NCBI GenBank assembly: GCA_045646365.1
Contig: JAZRKP010000015.1
Span: forward strand, 1 to 53,758
DNA length: 53,758 bases
DNA from: SIG454 sp045646365
GTDB lineage: Bacteria; Bacillota; Clostridia; Monoglobales; Monoglobaceae
Direction of reading: 5' to 3'
The notes beneath the pieces were generated by a model. It saw nothing but the letters and a program-made list of their open reading frames with translations. It did not search any database and was not told the origin of the DNA. Both the position numbers and the translations under genes were made by a program. Each line of letters starts with the position of its first letter. Position 1 is the first letter of the stretch. Positions 1 to 5,358 of this stretch are shown here, piece by piece.

Positions 1-2
1 TT

Positions 3-72
3 AAAAACCTCCATGATATATTTTTAGTAATGCGGTCGCCAAACCATTTACTATTATATCATGGAGGTTTTT
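3..72. repeat. Long near-perfect inverted repeat (hairpin)
   Basis: Positions 3-20 (AAAAACCTCCATGATATA) are the exact reverse complement of 55-72, an 18-bp perfect arm. The stem resumes inside with TAGTAA at 25-30 against TTACTA at 48-53, so nearly the whole 70 nt can fold back. There is no U-tract outside the stem. It could be the 3' end of a rightward gene lying before the window, or the end of a small mobile element; the sequence does not decide. Confidence 0.6.
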
Positions 73-95
73 CTATTGCTAAAGCTTTTCATCTT

Positions 96-114
96 CCCCC
101 AGTAGAACTGGGGG
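96..114 (+). repeat. C-rich/G-rich 8-bp hairpin
   Basis: CCCCCAGT at 96-103 pairs with ACTGGGGG at 107-114 across an AGA loop. The short palindrome GCCTTAAGGC follows at about 126-135. Subterminal hairpins of this kind occur at ends of IS200/IS605-type elements and their guide RNAs, but no transposase remnant is visible, so that link is a guess. Confidence 0.4.
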
Positions 115-146
115 TTTATTTCCACGCCTTAAGGCACCAAAAATTC

Positions 147-178
147 AAACACCCGAGGAATCCCTCGGGTGTTTTTTT
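147..178 (+). terminator. Rho-independent terminator
   Basis: AAACACCCGAGG (147-158) pairs perfectly with CCTCGGGTGTTT (163-174) across a 4-nt loop and runs into a T tract. It reads as a strong rightward terminator, implying that a rightward transcript enters from before the window. Confidence 0.8.
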
Positions 179-226
179 GTTTATAAAACACTTTACATTT
201 TCCAAATTTTATGTTATTATAATACT

Positions 227-368
227 GCCAAACAAATTCAAATAATAGTAAACTGGTGTTTTTACCTTTGGTAAAAACGCACTATTTATTGTACACTGGT
301 TTGCTGTTATGATAAATTTGTTTGGCGACAAAGTGCGTTTTTCGGGCGCAGATTTCTGCGCCTTTTTT
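227..368 (+). ncRNA. Candidate structured, possibly bistable small RNA
   Basis: No protein gene is present, but the sequence folds strongly. GCCAAACAAATT (227-238) is exactly complementary to 315-326 and closes a 100-nt domain. Inside, 256-266 pairs with 270-280 as an 11-bp hairpin with a TTT loop. AAAAACGCACT (273-283), the 3' arm of that hairpin, is also exactly complementary to 332-342, just upstream of a perfect terminator (GGCGCAGA 345-352 / TCTGCGCC 355-362, then six T). The two inner pairings exclude each other, and 273-283/332-342 would form a pseudoknot with the closing stem. TATAAT lies at 218-223, with only a poor -35 (TTTACA, 20-nt spacer). No rightward gene follows, so it would be a stand-alone RNA. 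I could not match it to 6S, tmRNA, SRP RNA or RNase P RNA. A mobile palindromic repeat is the main alternative. Confidence 0.35.
345..368 (+). terminator. Rho-independent terminator
   Basis: GGCGCAGA (345-352), loop TT, TCTGCGCC (355-362), then T at 363-368. It is a perfect 8-bp GC-rich stem that ends the candidate RNA. Confidence 0.75.
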
Positions 369-406
369 AAGTTAAATGCACAATAACTGTTGCTACTCAG
401 AAAAAA

Positions 407-459
407 CTAAAAAGACGGCTTAAGCCGTCTTTTTAGCGTGTCGACTTTATCGACACGCT
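407..459. repeat. Perfect 30-bp palindrome followed by a 10-bp hairpin
   Basis: 407-436 is a perfect 30-nt palindrome with arms CTAAAAAGACGGCTT and no spacer. Its last two bases start a second perfect stem, AGCGTGTCGA (435-444) / TCGACACGCT (450-459), loop CTTTA. The first unit resembles a bidirectional terminator and has a near copy of its core at 686-709. Confidence 0.6.
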
Positions 460-487
460 GAGTCAGATGTCTAAAAACGCAGATATA

Positions 488-545
488 TTTTGCAAAATCG
501 TTTTCGTCGGCGTACGATGGTACGGTAGAGAACGATTTTGCGAAA
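488..545. repeat. Compound hairpin, possible dispersed repeat
   Basis: GCAAAATCGTT (492-502) is exactly complementary to AACGATTTTGC (531-541), and T/A pairs extend it outward to about 488/545. Inside, CGTAC (511-515) pairs with GTACG (520-524) across GATG. The nested architecture is typical of short palindromic repeats in clostridial intergenic DNA; copy number cannot be judged from one window. Confidence 0.45.
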
Positions 546-552
546 AGCAAGC

Positions 553-589
553 AACGGCAAGGAAAACTTGATGTTTCCCTTGCCGTTTT
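553..589 (+). terminator. Terminator-like hairpin
   Basis: AACGGCAAGG (553-562) pairs with CCTTGCCGTT (578-587), with an inner AAAC/GTTT pairing, followed by a short T run. It is a likely rightward terminator, but no gene it would serve is visible. Confidence 0.5.
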
Positions 590-632
590 AATGTTATTTT
601 ATGCGGACAATCGAAATCGCCTGTCCCTACAA

Positions 633-673
633 TTTTTCTTTTATATTATCTTTGCTTGCGGTAGAACAAGTTT
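633..673. repeat. 41-bp intergenic repeat, copy 1 of 2
   Basis: The segment from TTTTTCTTTTATATTAT through GCTTGCGGTAGAACAAGTTT recurs at 4487-4526 with one 1-nt indel and one A/G difference. Both copies lie just past the stop codon of a leftward gene (DUF4380-like here, the KduD-like gene there), so they occupy equivalent 3' flanks. Confidence 0.75.
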
Positions 674-685
674 TTCGACAGTCTG

Positions 686-709
686 AGACGGCTCAAGCCG
701 TCTTTTTAG
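686..709 (+). terminator. Terminator-like hairpin sharing the 407-436 core
   Basis: AGACGGCT (686-693) pairs with AGCCGTCT (696-703) across CA, then TTTTTAG. The same ACGGCTYAAGCCGTCT core plus TTTTTAG occurs at 415-436. The T tract favours rightward termination; A-rich sequence on the other side makes it weakly bidirectional for the leftward gene ending at 717. Confidence 0.55.
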
Positions 710-716
710 TTTCTTA

Positions 717-1646
717 TTATACATATTTCTTAACGATTTCGTCAATCTCGTCATCCGTCTGAGGAACAGGAACATTTGTGAACAACTTCCAGTATTCTGT
801 GTGTTCGTTAGCTTCCCCGCTTTCAACCTTTTTAAGTTCACCAAGGCTCTCAACCTCAAGGAAATACTGATTTGTGTATGTTTCAAAGCTTGAAGCACCG
901 CCATCAGGGTAGTTTCCGCAAACAACCGTGTCATACTTCTTAACGAAGAGATTTCCGTGGTTAAAGCAAAGAGCATAACCGTCCTCGCCATTGATTCCAA
1001 ACTTAAACGGCTGAGTTGCATTACTGTCCTGACGGAGAGTTATGTATTTTTTGCCCCAGGTTACACGCTTGTCCGACATATCTGTATAGTCCCAGAGAGT
1101 CAGAGCACGGTTGTGTAAAAGACCTGTTGTTCTTGACGGTTGCGGAACAACCTCAACAGAACCTGCATCGCACACGCTTATTGCCCAAACAGCATATTCA
1201 ACGGGCCATGCGCCGTGGTTAATAAGGCGGTTTACAACCTTAACTTCATTTTCACCCGTTATTGTTATTTCAAATTCAGGCTGATTCTGTGTCCATCTCT
1301 GAACAGGAGCAATAACCTTAATACCGTTTTCAATCGGCTCATATTCGCTCTTATAGTCCGGGGCATAGCTTCTCGGCAACGCTTCAGGAGATGCCCAGAT
1401 TCTGTGACCGCCGAGGATTGCCCAAGGTTTTAAATCATCACCGTAATATTTCGCGTAAATTTCTTTTTTATTGTCGTGGTTAATTATTCTTTCACCGTCT
1501 TCAAGGAAAACATTCTCCCCATCAACCGCTGAAAAACGGATAATCCTCGGACCAACCTCAAGTGTCACGATCAACTCAATAACACCGTTTGTCAATTTAA
1601 CACACTTACCAAAGCTTTTATAGCTTAGTTCCTCAATTTTAATCAT
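717..1646 (-). CDS. DUF4380-like (galactose mutarotase fold) protein
   Basis: A 309-residue soluble protein with no signal peptide. The beta-rich sequence, with segments such as LEVGPRIIRFS near residue 30 and GGHRIWASPEALPRSYAP near 79-96, resembles the DUF4380 family, whose members adopt an aldose-1-epimerase/beta-galactosidase-like super-sandwich fold. The family is taken to bind sugars, but a specific reaction is not established, so no enzymatic function is assigned. It starts 5 nt after the hpf stop codon with only a weak ribosome binding site (GAAGC), which suggests cotranscription with hpf. A carbohydrate role would fit the nearby uronate genes, but that is inference. Confidence 0.75.
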   Translation of the reverse strand: MIKIEELSYKSFGKCVKLTNGVIELIVTLEVGPRIIRFSAVDGENVFLEDGERIINHDNKKEIYAKYYGDDLKPWAILGGHRIWASPEALPRSYAPDYKSEYEPIENGIKVIAPVQRWTQNQPEFEITITGENEVKVVNRLINHGAWPVEYAVWAISVCDAGSVEVVPQPSRTTGLLHNRALTLWDYTDMSDKRVTWGKKYITLRQDSNATQPFKFGINGEDGYALCFNHGNLFVKKYDTVVCGNYPDGGASSFETYTNQYFLEVESLGELKKVESGEANEHTEYWKLFTNVPVPQTDDEIDEIVKKYV

Positions 1647-1651
1647 AGTTC

Positions 1652-2185
1652 TTATTCAGCTTCAATCAAGCCGTACTTCCCATCCTTTCTTTTGTATACG
1701 ATATTGGTTTCCATTGTTTCAGGATTAGCAAAAACGAAGAAATCGTGTCCCAGCATATTCATCTGGAGAACTGCCTCTTCCGCCGACATCGGTTTTGAAA
1801 CAAAGCGTTTTCTGCGGATTATCTCAATTTCCTTTTCCTCAACAACCGCTTCAGGTTCGTCAACAACAGAAATATAATTTTCAAATCCACCGCCTTTTAT
1901 GCTTTTTTCAAGGCGTGTTTTGTTCTTTCTGATTTGTCGGTCAAGATTTTCAAGGCACTTGTCTGCCGCATACGAAAGGTCTTCATTTCTCGCTTCAGCT
2001 CTTATGAAGAAGCCCTTATAGAGAATGGTTATTTCAAGAATCATTTCACCTTTTTGCTGTGAAACAACTATCTTGCAATCATCGTTCTCACCAAAGAACT
2101 TGTCAATCTTCCTAATCTTAGCAAGAAGCTTTTCCTTCGTGTTGTCAGCCAATTCGATTTGTTTGCAAATTACATTGTAAGTCAT
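1652..2185 (-). CDS. hpf: Ribosome hibernation promoting factor, long form
   Basis: A 177-residue protein with an N-terminal ribosome-binding beta-alpha-beta-beta-beta-alpha domain (about 1-100: start MTYNVICKQIELADN, then EARNEDLSYAADKCLENLDRQIRK) and a C-terminal dimerisation domain (about 120-177, with SAEEAVLQMNMLGHDFFVF and NIVYKRKDGKYGLIE). Having both domains is the hallmark of long HPF, which dimerises 70S ribosomes into inactive 100S particles in stationary phase or stress. The ATG has a GGAGG site 7 nt upstream. TATAAT-like sequence lies at about 2225-2235 on the minus strand, but no good -35 was found. It precedes the DUF4380-like gene. Confidence 0.93.
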   Translation of the reverse strand: MTYNVICKQIELADNTKEKLLAKIRKIDKFFGENDDCKIVVSQQKGEMILEITILYKGFFIRAEARNEDLSYAADKCLENLDRQIRKNKTRLEKSIKGGGFENYISVVDEPEAVVEEKEIEIIRRKRFVSKPMSAEEAVLQMNMLGHDFFVFANPETMETNIVYKRKDGKYGLIEAE

Positions 2186-2256
2186 ACTAATGCCTCCGTT
2201 TCTTTTTTCCGGTATCCCCGGTTTATTATAAAATCCTCACGGACCCTATAACCTCA

Positions 2257-3321
2257 TTAAAGTTCAACTGTCGTACTATCAATAATTTCCTTATTAAGCT
2301 TTATATCACACTCCGAGATAATCATATTAACCACCTCGGTATAACCCGCAATTCTCTTTAAAACCATATAAGAATAGTCCGTCTCAACAACATCACTCAC
2401 TCCGCCAATCTCCAGAGATAGCACAGCATTCTCCATTTCCTCATACGATTTTGCAACCCCATCTTTATAAACATAAAGAACATCAGGTTTATCATCTTCA
2501 CCAATCTGGCGATTCTTATTAAACTCCGCCACAGTCTCTTTCCAAAGCTTATCAAAAGCTTCCCGTTTTTCAAGTCTCGCCTTGACCTGCTTGATATAAC
2601 TTTTACCGGTGTCCGCATACTCCTTCGGAATTTCTATAACCTTAACTGTCGCACTCTCCCCGTCTGCATATTCCGTAAGATTTTCACCGTCTGCGTATTT
2701 TTCAGTATCCATACCGACAGCCGCTCTGACCTTCTCCTCAAGAAGGATATTCTTCCTTATAATATCAAAATCCATTTCGTCTGCTATGGCATATTCCTCA
2801 TAAATTCTGTCGCCATACACCTTTTTCAAACCGTCAAGCTCTGTAAGTTTCCCTAAATCTTCATCGGTCAGCGAGATACCCCATTCATTAGCCTTTGATG
2901 TAATGGCGATATTAACAAGAATATCATTTATAGCATTATATTTAATGAACTCCAGAACAGTCCCTTTCTCATGCTCTGCACCCCAGTTAATCTCTGAAAG
3001 TTCAACACCTGTACTGCTAACATAATCTTTGACATTCTGCATAAAGTAGTAATTCCAGATACTCTCCTTAACCTTAACCCCATCAACAATAATAGCAACA
3101 CCATTTTCTGTAATTATAGGATTACTGTCAAGCAATTCACGGTATGTCACGGGTTTTGAGTTATCAGGTTTTGTTAAAAATCCGAAAATCAGCCAGAACA
3201 CACAAACAACTAGCACAAGCGCCAGTAAAACACGGAAAAAGTTCCATTTTCTCTTCCGTTTTTCCGACTTGACTTCGTATGTACTATTTTCATTTTCGAT
3301 TTCTGTCGCAAACATCAGCAT
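2257..3321 (-). CDS. Membrane-anchored PrsA/SurA-like foldase (peptidyl-prolyl isomerase-like)
   Basis: A 354-residue protein. A basic N-terminus (KRKRKW, about 21-26) precedes one transmembrane helix at about 29-49, and the rest should face outside. Residues 65-200 form a SurA-type N-terminal chaperone region (VDGVKVKESIWNYYF, then helices). Residues about 215-330 look like a degenerate parvulin domain: FDKLWKETVAEFNKN and AVLSLEIGGVSDVVETDYSYMVLKR match the closing strand and helix of parvulins. Such proteins assist folding of secreted proteins; whether it isomerises prolines is unclear because several parvulin active-site residues are not obvious. There is no lipobox, unlike PrsA. The start has GGAGG about 8 nt upstream, and its own promoter is at 3349-3377. 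Confidence 0.75.
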   Translation of the reverse strand: MLMFATEIENENSTYEVKSEKRKRKWNFFRVLLALVLVVCVFWLIFGFLTKPDNSKPVTYRELLDSNPIITENGVAIIVDGVKVKESIWNYYFMQNVKDYVSSTGVELSEINWGAEHEKGTVLEFIKYNAINDILVNIAITSKANEWGISLTDEDLGKLTELDGLKKVYGDRIYEEYAIADEMDFDIIRKNILLEEKVRAAVGMDTEKYADGENLTEYADGESATVKVIEIPKEYADTGKSYIKQVKARLEKREAFDKLWKETVAEFNKNRQIGEDDKPDVLYVYKDGVAKSYEEMENAVLSLEIGGVSDVVETDYSYMVLKRIAGYTEVVNMIISECDIKLNKEIIDSTTVEL

Positions 3322-3348
3322 ACCCTCAACCTCCGCTTCTATACCTTA

Positions 3349-3377
3349 ATTTTACACTATTTTAAGAATATATGCAA
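3349..3377 (-). promoter_or_regulatory. Sigma-A-type promoter for the PrsA/SurA-like gene
   Basis: On the minus strand TTGCAT (3377-3372) and TAAAAT (3354-3349) are separated by 17 nt. The predicted start lies about 20 nt upstream of the ATG at 3321. Confidence 0.55.
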
Positions 3378-3436
3378 TAGAAAAATTCAAAATACACAAA
3401 AACTTTAAAATTTTTTAATTTTTTTAAAAATTTCTC

Positions 3437-3465
3437 TTGACAAACTAACAAGTTCGTAGTATAAT
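3437..3465 (+). promoter_or_regulatory. Consensus sigma-A promoter for tRNA-Lys
   Basis: TTGACA (3437-3442) and TATAAT (3460-3465) are exact consensus hexamers with a 17-nt spacer in an A/T-rich upstream context. The tRNA begins 30 nt after the -10, as expected for a stable RNA promoter. Confidence 0.9.
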
Positions 3466-3494
3466 ATTTATTGCTTGATGAAAAACAAGTATAT

Positions 3495-3570
3495 GCACCA
3501 TTAGCTCAGTTGGTAGAGCACCTGACTCTTAATCAGGGTGTCCACGGTTCGAGTCCGTGATGGTGTACCA
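3495..3570 (+). tRNA. tRNA-Lys (anticodon CUU)
   Basis: This is a 76-nt cloverleaf with encoded CCA. The acceptor stem is GCACCAT/ATGGTGT (first pair G-U), the anticodon stem CCTGA/TCAGG encloses loop CTCTTAA with anticodon CTT at 3528-3530, and the T arm contains GGTTCGAGTCC. It reads AAG lysine codons. It is a single-gene transcript with its own promoter and terminator. Confidence 0.97.
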
Positions 3571-3573
3571 ACG

Positions 3574-3612
3574 AAAAGTCACTTTTGTCTACTGACAAAA
3601 GTGACTTTTTTA
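3574..3612 (+). terminator. Terminator of the tRNA-Lys transcript
   Basis: A perfect 16-bp stem, AAAAGTCACTTTTGTC (3574-3589) with 3594-3609, loop TACT, followed by T residues. It begins 4 nt after the tRNA. Confidence 0.9.
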
Positions 3613-3706
3613 ATGATATTTTCTTTGGTCATTATGTCGGCTTAGTCAAATATTATTGGCAAACATCGCATCTTTGCAAATGATATAAGTAACATCCGTT
3701 ACATCA

Positions 3707-3735
3707 TTGAAATATACAGAATATTGTGATATAAT
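3707..3735 (+). promoter_or_regulatory. Sigma-A-type promoter for the CDP-alcohol phosphatidyltransferase
   Basis: TTGAAA (3707-3712) and TATAAT (3730-3735) are separated by exactly 17 nt. It overlaps a potential upstream TTG start and so argues that translation begins further downstream. Confidence 0.65.
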
Positions 3736-3868
3736 CAGTTCGATAGATAGTATGGGACAGATAGCAAACCAAATGGAATTAGAACTATTCTTTAAAATAA
3801 AGAAAAAAAGAAAGAAAAGAAAAATGGTACAAAATGACACTAAAATTTTTCAATTTACAGGTAATCAG

Positions 3869-4375
3869 ATGGCGAAACATATTGCAAATATACTCACTGG
3901 TTGTCGTATCCTCGGCAGTTTTTTATTGCTGTTCTTCCCTGCATTTTCTATGGCTTTTTATACAATATATCTCTTCTGCGGTTTTAGTGATATGATAGAC
4001 GGTACAATTGCCAAAAAAACAAACAGTATCAGCAAGTTTGGAAGCCAACTGGATACCGTTGCCGACCTCTTTTTTACAGTGGTATCTATAATTAGATTAT
4101 TACCTGCAATCCATATTCCTCAATGGTTGTGGATATGGGGCGGTGTTATTGCGACTATTAAAATCAGTAATATCATTTTGGGATATGTTTCTAAAAAAAA
4201 GTTTATATCCCTGCATACAATTATGAACAAAGCAACGGGACTCCTCCTGTTCTTATTACCTTTGACAATATCCTTTGTGGAATTGAAATACGCTTCCATA
4301 GTTGTATGCTCTATCGCAACATTTTCCGCAATTCAAGAAGGAGTTTATGTTATAGTAGATAAGGATCTCAAGTAA
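3869..4375 (+). CDS. CDP-alcohol phosphatidyltransferase family protein (PgsA-like)
   Basis: 168 residues from the chosen ATG. It opens with MAKHIANILTGCRIL, the usual start of this family, and carries the signature DGTIAKKTNSISKFGSQLDTVAD split as DG..A, G...D...D at about residues 45-66, with Lys in place of the usual Arg. Several hydrophobic helices follow. The family transfers a phosphoalcohol between CDP-diacylglycerol and an alcohol in the membrane; the substrate here is unknown. A second, canonical pgsA lies at 32684-33253, so this is a paralogue. The reading frame is open back to 3707, but the promoter sits there, and AGGT lies 6 nt before the ATG at 3869. An alternative start is the ATG at about 3824. 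Its neighbours do not suggest a pathway. Confidence 0.75.
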   Translation: MAKHIANILTGCRILGSFLLLFFPAFSMAFYTIYLFCGFSDMIDGTIAKKTNSISKFGSQLDTVADLFFTVVSIIRLLPAIHIPQWLWIWGGVIATIKISNIILGYVSKKKFISLHTIMNKATGLLLFLLPLTISFVELKYASIVVCSIATFSAIQEGVYVIVDKDLK

Positions 4376-4455
4376 TCCAATTCTAATTTATTGGTCAGAC
4401 ATAACAGGTATATATTTTTGTTTTTTCGCTCAGTTTCGTCGTTCTTTCGCAACTT

Positions 4456-4491
4456 AAAAACCTCTCAACCACAAAGGTTTGAGAGGTTTTT
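4456..4491. terminator. Bidirectional terminator
   Basis: AAAAACCTCTCAACC (4456-4470) pairs with 4477-4491, with A and T runs on both sides. It can end both the rightward phosphatidyltransferase and the leftward kdu operon. Confidence 0.8.
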
Positions 4492-4526
4492 CTTTTATAT
4501 TATTTTGCTTGCGGTAAAACAAGTTT
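4487..4526. repeat. 40-bp intergenic repeat, copy 2 of 2
   Basis: This matches 633-673 except for one missing C and one A/G change. It overlaps the T tract of the terminator at 4456-4491. An inverted repeat, AAGTTTAC (4521-4528) with GTAAACTT (4553-4560), starts at its end and reaches the stop of the KduD-like gene. Confidence 0.75.
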
Positions 4527-4558
4527 ACAGGTAGTCGGGTGACTATCCCACAGTAAAC

Positions 4559-5347
4559 TTATTTAGGTTGTTTGCCGATATAAGCAAGGATACCGCCGTC
4601 AACATAGAGAATATGTCCGTTTACAGCATTTGATGCCTCCGATGCAAGGAATACTGCCGGGCCAACCAATTCTTCAGGGTTAAGCCATCTTCCTGCAGGA
4701 GTTTTGGCACAGATAAATGTATCAAACGGATGTCTTGAGCCGTCAGGCTGTGTTTCACGAAGAGGTGCTGTCTGCGGTGTTGCGATATAACCAGGTCCTA
4801 TACCGTTACACTGGATATTAAATTCGCCATACTCAGAGCAGATGTTTCTTGTGAGCATTTTGAGTCCGCCTTTTGCCGCTGCATAAGCTGAAACTGTTTC
4901 CCTTCCAAGTTCACTCATCATTGAACAGATATTTATTATCTTACCGCCACCCTTTTTAATCATTGACGGAATAACCGCTTTTGCACAGATAAAAGGTGCG
5001 TTAAGGTCGACATCGATAACCTGTCTGAATTCAGCGGCACTCATTTCGTGCATTGGGATTCTCTTGATGATGCCTGCGTTATTAACAAGAATATCAATAA
5101 CGCCAACAGTTTCCTCAATATCCTTAACCATTGCATTTACTGCATCTTCGTCAGTTACATCGCACACATAGCCTTTAGCATCGATGCCTTCAGCTTTGTA
5201 GTTTTCCAGACCCTTATTTAAAAATTCTTCGTTTATATCATTAAATACAATTTTAGCACCTGCATCTGCAAGACCTTTTGCGATCGCAAATCCGATGCCA
5301 TATGATGCACCTGTAACAAGTGCAACTTTTCCGTCTAATCTGAACAT
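4559..5347 (-). CDS. kduD: Short-chain dehydrogenase, KduD / gluconate 5-dehydrogenase type
   Basis: A 262-residue classical SDR: dinucleotide-binding TGASYGIG (12-19), NNAG (89-92), catalytic Ser142, Tyr155 and Lys159 (YAAAK) with normal spacing. This branch includes gluconate 5-dehydrogenase and 2-deoxy-3-keto-gluconate dehydrogenase (KduD), which reduces 2,5-diketo-3-deoxygluconate to 2-keto-3-deoxygluconate with NAD(P)H. Placement 11 nt downstream of kduI strongly favours the KduD role in degrading unsaturated uronates from pectin or glycosaminoglycans. The ATG has AGGAGG 7 nt upstream. No downstream KDG kinase/aldolase or lyase lies in the window, so the rest of the pathway must be elsewhere. 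Gluconate 5-dehydrogenase activity remains possible. Confidence 0.8.
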   Translation of the reverse strand: MFRLDGKVALVTGASYGIGFAIAKGLADAGAKIVFNDINEEFLNKGLENYKAEGIDAKGYVCDVTDEDAVNAMVKDIEETVGVIDILVNNAGIIKRIPMHEMSAAEFRQVIDVDLNAPFICAKAVIPSMIKKGGGKIINICSMMSELGRETVSAYAAAKGGLKMLTRNICSEYGEFNIQCNGIGPGYIATPQTAPLRETQPDGSRHPFDTFICAKTPAGRWLNPEELVGPAVFLASEASNAVNGHILYVDGGILAYIGKQPK

Positions 5348-5358
5348 ATTTCTTCCTC

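Noticed and set aside
30..245. 71-residue open frame across the first hairpins
   Set aside because: It reads through one arm of the long inverted repeat, a GC-rich hairpin and a strong terminator, has no ribosome binding site and low-complexity composition.
1..716. CRISPR array in the hairpin-rich start region
   Set aside because: The palindromes differ from each other and have no regular spacer length.
641..1021. 126-residue leftward frame
   Set aside because: It lies in another frame of the DUF4380-like gene and extends into the intergenic repeat; codon pattern follows the real gene.
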